Positions 57,489 to 64,000 of a stretch of 64,000 nt of DNA are shown one piece after another. The stretch comes from Mactra quadrangularis (lineage: Eukaryota > Mollusca > Bivalvia > Venerida > Mactridae): positions 57,914,319 to 57,978,318 of the forward strand of contig CM046309.1 of assembly GCA_025267735.1 (NCBI GenBank), read 5' to 3'. Each line of letters begins with the position of its first letter. Within the stretch, counting starts at the first letter, position 1. Made by a program: the position numbers and the translations under genes. Below the pieces are notes generated by a model. It ran no database searches, was not told the DNA's origin, and was given only the letters and a program-made list of their open reading frames with translations.

Positions 57489-57570
57489 TTCGCAGGTTTA
57501 GTGGAAAACATTCGTAACTCAATATAAGAAAAGAGTGACTTACAACCATTTTGGGCTAAACCCGCAATTT
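57489..57570. repeat. Hairpin family E, copy 7
   Basis: tttcgcaggtttagtggaaa / attttgggctaaacccgcaa with the loop aactcaatataagaaaagagtgactt. Confidence 0.65.
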
Positions 57571-59309
57571 GTAGCTAAATTATCTCCTCAAGTCTTCTCC
57601 ACAGTTCAGATCTCATGACATTTTTTTTATGCCTCTTTTTACCATTCCAGCCTTTGCACTTTGAGTATGAGTCACAAAATAAGCTTAAAGTTGCAATGTA
57701 TGCACAAATATGTATTATTTTACATAACAGTTGTATGTTGTTTTTACATTATACTGAGGTCTTCAAGTTTCTTTATCATGATCAAACAGCTGTAAAAATA
57801 TATGATTTATAACGAGATTTTATATCGTATACCCTGGGAAAGGATAGTTTATGTTCTGTAAATGTGCCTGAATCCCTTAAAATGAGCTTTAGGGGTCCCA
57901 GCAAGCCTGAACGCTTGGTCAAAACTTTGTCCAGGACCCATAGTGGGACCGTATTCTAGACCCCAAGTCTGCTTTTTCATTTTCCGCCCCCTGTAATTGG
58001 AAATCCTGGATCCGCCTATGAACTGTATATTAGTTGTGAAGCTAATATTTACATGTAAAGTATATGAAAGAATACTTCAAAACATTATAATGTAATACAT
58101 GTATGTATGTGTAAAGAAACTTTTTGACCCCAGTGTATACTATATTATTGAAATATTAAAAATGCAGTTCTTACTAAGTAATAATATGGATCATTTTCAA
58201 TCTGCCTGATAATCACGTTTTTTCAAACTTCCTGATAATCGCATTTTACAAACTTTTCTAATTTGCTTGTCTCATCTTTATATGGCATTATTTTTTGTTT
58301 TAGAAAACAGTTGACTGTGTACAATATTTAGTAATAACCTTACAAGTACCTTGATGGTAAATTTTAGTGCTCTCAGTGACCTGTGGCGTGTTTCACAAAT
58401 AAATCTTACAATAGTTAGTCCATATTATGTTGTTGTTTTTGTACAACATTTTTTATTTGTTGTTGTTTTAAACATAATTACTGCTCAGTTTTTTTGTTGT
58501 CGTTATTGTGGAATGACAGAATTATCTCCCTTTGAGGGTTTAATGTAATGAATATATGAACTTAATTTCTACTTAGTTACACTTGTATGTTTAAAGTTTC
58601 CAAAAATATTTATGGTCTCATATTTTGTTTACATGTAAATAATGATCTACTTACTTGCTACTTAAATATGATTTTCTCCACATTTAAGTTAGACTGTGTG
58701 AAATAAAGGACAGTCTGTTTAACAGAATGGTGTTTTTCGACTGAAAGGAATTTTGTCTGACAAAAAAAAGGAATATGGTTTAAAGTTTTGAGTAGGACAG
58801 CATAAAACATGCTGGATATGAAAGTTACTGGGACTGGTCCTAGATTGGACTGGTTCATGAATTTAGGGACATAAAAGTTTTTTTCCTCCTATATCTATTT
58901 ATGTTAAGGTCTTTTCTCCTAAATCTTTTTATGTTAAAGGAAAAAGGTTTTTTGTAAGTTATCTTTTGTAATAGCTGTTGAAATCATGAAATTTGTGATT
59001 TTTAAATGTTTTAACTTTCACCATTGCATTATGTTGGGCAATTTTAAAAAAATTGTCAGACTGGTGAAAAATTGTCGCACATTTTCAGTTGTACTTGTTT
59101 GTGTAGTTATTACTGATTAAAGAACTATTGGCTGAATGATAAAAATAATTGTATTTTTATAGAATAAGACATTATTATCAATACATTAAATGTTTTTAGA
59201 TAAATTTTTGTATATCAATTATTTATTGCTCAATACTATATTGTTGATATGATATGTTACATTAGATAAAACTTATATTTTATAATTCTAAATATTGTAA
59301 CTTATGTTG

Positions 59310-59576
59310 TATAGTGCGTAAATATTGACCCCAACCTGACCTTTCACATTTGCATCTAATAATTATCTACACACATCCCGACGAAAGTCAGTACCACGCC
59401 TATTCTACACTTCGGCAACGATCGTAAAATTATAGAAGTATGTTTGTGTGTTAAGTTTTATCTCATAATCCTCATGGTCACTGTGTTTACAATCGAGCAT
59501 TAATACTACATTCGTATTCAATGTAATGAATATTCTTGCATAAAGGTCAGGTCGGGATCAAAATTTACGCACAATA
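59310..59576. mobile_element. MITE with GTGCGTAAAT termini, TA flanks
   Basis: tagtgcgtaaatattgaccc at the left matches the complement of gatcaaaatttacgcacaat at the right over about 34 bp. TA lies on both sides. Confidence 0.75.
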
Positions 59577-59645
59577 GTAATTAGTAGCATAATAATTATA
59601 AAACCATAATTGTCTATAGCTTGTTAAAATATTGATAATTTGGAT

Positions 59646-59714
59646 AGGTCAGTGCAAAACTAGTCTACATCTTTCTTTATTTTCAATGTAGTGAGACCAG
59701 TTTTTCGCTGTCCT
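59646..59714. repeat. Hairpin family B, copy 4
   Basis: ggtcagtgcaaaactagtct ... aatgtagtgagaccagtttt, with stem largely kept. Confidence 0.5.
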
Positions 59715-59728
59715 AGCAATACATTTTC

Positions 59729-60020
59729 ATGAAAAAGCTTATATTATCAAAACTCCTACACTATTTCCTCTAGAAAGTAATATTTTTCAGGAGCTTTTTA
59801 GACCATTTTTGGGGAAATGTTTTACTATTTCATTTGTTGTAGATTGATTTTCTTTGCATGAAAAGTGGTTTTACATAGAATATGTACTCATGAAAACATG
59901 AAAAAGCTCAGATTATCAAAACTTCTACACTATTTGCTCTAGAAAGTATTATTTTTCAGGAGCTGTTTAGACCATTTTTGGGGAAAATATTTCATTTATT
60001 GTAGATTGATTTCTTTTTTT
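59729..60020 (+). repeat. Direct duplication of about 135 bp
   Basis: catgaaaaagcttatattat ... tttttggggaaatg (59730-59862) recurs at 59896-60020 with about 90% identity by eye. Confidence 0.75.
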
Positions 60021-60238
60021 AAAGTCTTTTTTTATAGAATAGTTATTTTTAGAGCAGATAGTGAAAGAATTTTTGACAAGCAGGTCATTTTTGTTAATAG
60101 GGTAAAGATTTGAAAACTGAGACCAATGAACAGGCGTTAGGGACATTTTCTGTATGTAAATTACACAATAAAAAGAAAAAATGTGCCTGGCACCTGTGAT
60201 TATACTTGGAACCATAGTGTCATAATGAGTTTGGTGTT

Positions 60239-60588
60239 AAAGGTACTAGTTCACAGATTTTGTTAAGATTTTTCAAAATTTTCAAAATACCATTCAGTGT
60301 CTGTAATTGTGTCAAAAATTAAGTCTTAATATTTTAGGACAAACTGACTTGTATATTACAAAAAATATACAATAAAAGTCACAAAATGCACTTAAATTGT
60401 CTATACCATGACATATGGGGTAGATTTTTACTACTTGAAACATCATTATTTGTGCTTGTATGTCAATTTGTACTAAAATTGTCCTATCAAATCACTAATT
60501 TTCTGCTTTAAAAAAACGTTTCCAAACAATTTTGATAGCTTCAGAAAAAGTTGATGTTTAAGTTGAAATCTGTGAATGAGTACCTTTT
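60239..60588. mobile_element. MITE with AAAGGTACT termini
   Basis: aaaggtactagttcacagat is the near complement of atctgtgaatgagtaccttt. 350 bp, no ORF. Confidence 0.7.
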
Positions 60589-60599
60589 TTGATTATACC

Positions 60600-62751
60600 A
60601 TTTTTCTTGTCTAAACATATTATAAAGTTTGTATATTAGAATAATGCTTATAATTCTGGTCTATTTGGTAAATAATTGTTGTTTAAACAACACTAAATGA
60701 ATGTATGGTATTGAATGGATTAACTTTATTGCTCAACTTAATTTTTCTCAGTAAATTGTCAATTTCAATGATGACATAAACTCAATTTTTACTTAAGGGC
60801 TCAGCTTAAAACTACAGCATGACTTACTTATACTTATACTCTACATGAATTTCAGTTTCAGTTTGTAATTACATTAGACCATAGGGCTCTTCATTTATGT
60901 TAGGTACTTGATTATGATATATATTTTTTTATTGTGCATGGTGGTATTGTCATGTAATTTTATTTCACTCAAGTGAGTTCAGAAAATGTATTTTCAAGTG
61001 TGGCTTTGCCATGAGTGAAAATGGCATTATCTGAGCTCTATAAAAAGAAATACAAAGATCTTATTTTAAGAAATGACAAATGTGCTGTTTTTGCTTTTGG
61101 TTTTTTCTATGATCTGTTAGAGACAATATTGCACAAATATAAACATGATATCATTTCTACTCTAAGATGAATTCACTTGGATGTTATATTTTCTCTTCTA
61201 TGAAAATATAAGTTTTTAAATTCTCCTTGTTTATTTTAATTGAAAAATGCTACATTTTACTGTAAAGCATAAAAGAAAATGGCATATTATTATTGTGAGC
61301 AAACTTTTTTTTTCATTAAGTAACTCATATATATTTTTTTGCTTCATTTAAAGAATCATATTCCATTTATACTCAGGATGTGAACATATCATGTTTTGTT
61401 AATATTGTTCATTGTTTTCGTAATGACATTATTTAGGGTTTAACATTTACTGTTTTCTGGGATTCAGAGGATCCAAAAAACTTGGGAGGTACCTAGTGAT
61501 GCTTGGCGAAGGGATTCCATCACGATCCCTATATATTGCCATAGTCTTACTCAAATTGGAGTTCCTGTGAATTGTTTATCACAATTTGTGATTGCAAATC
61601 TGTATTTAAATTTTTTGTCTGTTTTTTTTTGTTTTTTAGGAATCCCTTAAATTAAGGAGAAACCTCTGAAAAACCGACTAGGGCTCCCTTTGGATCCCTG
61701 GTAAATACAATAAGTGTCGAACCCTGTTATTTTCTTGTTATTTCTTAAAGAAAAGGTTTTGTTTAAAATTTGTTTTTTTTTTCATGTTAAATATATACTT
61801 ATTGAAGGAAAATTTGTATTTTTTGGTAATGGGAACCTAGCTGTAAAAACATGCTTCAAGTTTTTGTTTCTAAATTGTTATTGGGATATATTTTGCTGGT
61901 CTATCAAAGATACTTGCTTTTTGTTATTTTGTATGATGAATTTCTGTACAGTATAATGTTTCAGCATATTTTACAGGACATGTTGTATATGTCACTAATT
62001 TCTTATCAAAGTTAGAATTGTACTTTGTCAGATGGAAAAAATTGTCTTCTGTTATTCCTTTCAATAATTATTCTATTGAGATCTGAGGGGTCATCAAGCG
62101 TTGCCCCCCCAGACTGTAATAACTTGCTCTTTTATAAAATGCACTTTCTACAATCTTGAGGGCCCCTCAACATGATATATTCAATATGCTGACTACTTAA
62201 TATCATTCCATTGGTGCCTGAAACTCAAAGTCACTGTGAAATTATTAACGCTTTGTCAGCTGAGAAAAAAAAAACCATTGCGGTGAACAAAATACTATCT
62301 AAGGCACATATTATGTATCATTTAAAGAGTCTATTATGTTTATATTGTAGTATTATTATAATTCTCTTCCAATATTGTATCCGATCTAGGACCCTATATT
62401 TACATAATAATAGGGTTCATGGCCCCTATATGGGGTACATGACCCCTGTTATACCAATGGTCTTACCATTGAATTTTGCTCTATCAATGTTGTCTAGTCA
62501 AAATCTCATAACTTTAATTTTTTTTTAATTGAAGTTGCGAGGTTATGACTCGACAACAATGCTAAATTGTATTGTTATATTATTTTAAGAAATTCTGATA
62601 AAATGCTGCCTATGTTATCATGACTATTGTTATACATGTATATTCAAGTATCATCATGATAATAATTGAAAATCATGAATAAAATTATATTTATTATTAT
62701 AATTACAATGTAGTGTTGTTATTTCTTGTATGGTATTAGTAAATTTTATTG
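60600..62751. other. AT-rich non-coding stretch
   Basis: No gene supported. A half-hairpin (gagttcagaaaatgtatttt) lies near 60978. 61455-61720 has GGATCC-containing segments that may be transposon ends. Confidence 0.35.
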
Positions 62752-62995
62752 GACTGTCAGTGGTGCTTACATTAACCCTGCTGATTTGAATACTCAATTA
62801 TCAATAGTGAGTTCAGAAATGCTGTAATAAGAATACAGATCGCTGATTTAGATACTTTGTATCTGTTGAATGATCCCTGTACATAAATGTGGTTGTCTTC
62901 TTCTTTTCATTCACTATGCGAATGTCTAATTTTAGTATATAAGTACATGTGCTTGGGTGAGTATTTAAGGGTTTGTGTATGCACCACTGACCGTT
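62752..62995. mobile_element. MITE family A, copy 5
   Basis: gactgtcagtggtgcttaca, AACCCTGCTGATTTGAATAC and the right end tatgcaccactgacc. Flank aaattttatt as in other copies. Confidence 0.7.
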
Positions 62996-63464
62996 AAATC
63001 AAATTTATCCATAGTTGTAAGAAAGAAATGGCTAATGTGGCACTAGATAGCTACATTGATCCTGATCTGTGCAAGTGTGTGCAGTTTGAATCTGGCTTTG
63101 GAACCGAATGCAGATGTCAGATGTTGCTGCAGCCTTGGAAAACTTCAATGTTTCAAATTGAAGTTCAGAAAAGCTATATTTTATTAGTAGTTATGTGATC
63201 CTAATATTCTGATATTTCAAAGGCTGCAAATGTCAGAGTATCTGAGGTTGATGCTACGAAGTGTGCCTTGCGTTTCATTTATAGGTAAGTTCATAGTTAA
63301 AATGGGTGCATTTTGGACAAATTAAAATGGATGCAATTTTGGACAAATTGAAATGGATTCATTTTCATATATTTTGCATTTTTTATTAAAAAAGAGCATA
63401 AAATATGCAAACTATTAATGTGAGCAGGACTTTGTAATATTTCAAAATAAAATAATGGGAGGGT

Positions 63465-63550
63465 CAGGAATCGAACTTGAGACCTTGCACACCATAAGCC
63501 AGCCTTTAACCACTGAGCTACGACAACGTGATGGCTACTCGTTGCCTTTC
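63465..63550 (-). mobile_element. tRNA-like SINE head
   Basis: On the minus strand, gtcgtagctcagtggttaaa (A box) is followed by aagttcgattcctg (B box). No clear 3' CCA-type stem; SINE remnant more likely than a tRNA gene. Confidence 0.5.
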
Positions 63551-63935
63551 CAATGACCACAATCGAAAAACTCGTACAATAAATGACCTACTTAGTAAAG
63601 TTCATTTACAAATAGGGGTGTTGGGTAGCACATGATAATTTACAAATTTTATTCTTTAAAAGACGTAGTTCAACGCTTAGAAATGCCTTAGAAGTGTTCT
63701 AGAATGTCTAGAATTATGTAAGAAATATTTAAATGCTATAAAACAGTGCCCAGTACTCGACAACAACGATTTGAAAATATTTAAAACATAACACACCCGT
63801 GTAAAGTAGTTGACCCTTCCATGTTCTGATGACGTATACAATGTGTTGAAATATTTTATTGTTCATTTTAGGCGCAGGTTTTGCAGGCGATGCACGCATT
63901 CTGTACACAAACGGTCTTCACCGTCTATTTATAGA

Positions 63936-64000
63936 ATGGCGATGCAAGTGCTTGCCTTATGTTTGGCATTCTACATGTATTTGTGCTATTTATCATTAAT
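63936..64000 (+). CDS. Possible 5' end of another gene (partial)
   Basis: An ATG in good context (A at -3, G at +4) opens a frame to the window edge: MAMQVLALCLAFYMYLCYLS. This is a hydrophobic N-terminus like a signal peptide or membrane anchor. It lies in an apparent exon after tattgttcattttag at 63872, and the frame is also open between that acceptor and the ATG. With only 21 codons visible this could be chance. Confidence 0.2.
   Translation, partial: MAMQVLALCLAFYMYLCYLSL

Larger units (their letters stand above)
56285..59309 (+). other. PLD 3' UTR and downstream non-coding DNA
   Basis: No further exon is seen. AATAAA hexamers occur, for example near 58398 and 58702, but the true poly-A site cannot be chosen. 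57880-58024 carries one end of a GGATCCGCC element. Confidence 0.4.

Noticed and set aside
63465..63550. tRNA gene on the minus strand
   Set aside because: A and B boxes are present, but the acceptor stem does not pair convincingly; similar heads begin SINEs here.

Overview
This window is animal nuclear DNA. It is AT-rich and intron-rich, and it is full of short inverted-repeat transposons, tRNA-derived SINEs and minisatellites. The repeat style and the one large gene suggest a lophotrochozoan, most likely a bivalve mollusc. That is an inference: no species-diagnostic sequence was identified.

The host gene is a phospholipase D (PLD1/PLD2 type) on the + strand. I rebuilt 21 exons from splice sites and conserved protein blocks, from 26653 to a TAA stop at 56284. 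All 20 introns are GT-AG, every phase agrees, and together the exons encode about 1346 residues. In order they give the PX domain, PH domain, first HKD motif, a very long acidic loop, and the second HKD motif with a conserved C-terminus. The exon(s) for the N-terminus and the start of PX were not found. They lie in 1-26652 or beyond the left edge.

1-26652 holds no host exon I can support. It contains a 24-bp minisatellite (1681-2335), a complete DIRS-type tyrosine-recombinase retrotransposon on the minus strand (4981-9880), a roughly 160-bp tandem array (10105-10705), a 27-bp minisatellite (12421-12905), a 2.1-kb TA-flanked element with internal 400-bp repeats (16385-18528) and many MITEs and SINEs. 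The DIRS element has a Gag-like ORF, an RT-RNase H-methyltransferase ORF, an overlapping recombinase frame, inverted termini and an internal complementary region. It sits inside an older repeat marked by a motif copied in both orientations.

26653-56284 is the PLD gene. Its introns carry hAT-like, Tc1/pogo-like and foldback MITEs, several with clear target-site duplications. They also hold three SINE families and two local duplications of exon edges (exon 11 acceptor side, exon 18 donor side).

56285-64000 holds the PLD 3' region, more MITEs and, at the very right edge, a possible start of another gene encoding a hydrophobic N-terminus.

The most notable items are the intact DIRS element with its overlapping recombinase frame, a seven-copy family of roughly 75-bp hairpins, the duplicated exon edges in PLD, and the six-copy GTAGTGTCCGTAACC element into which DIRS inserted.
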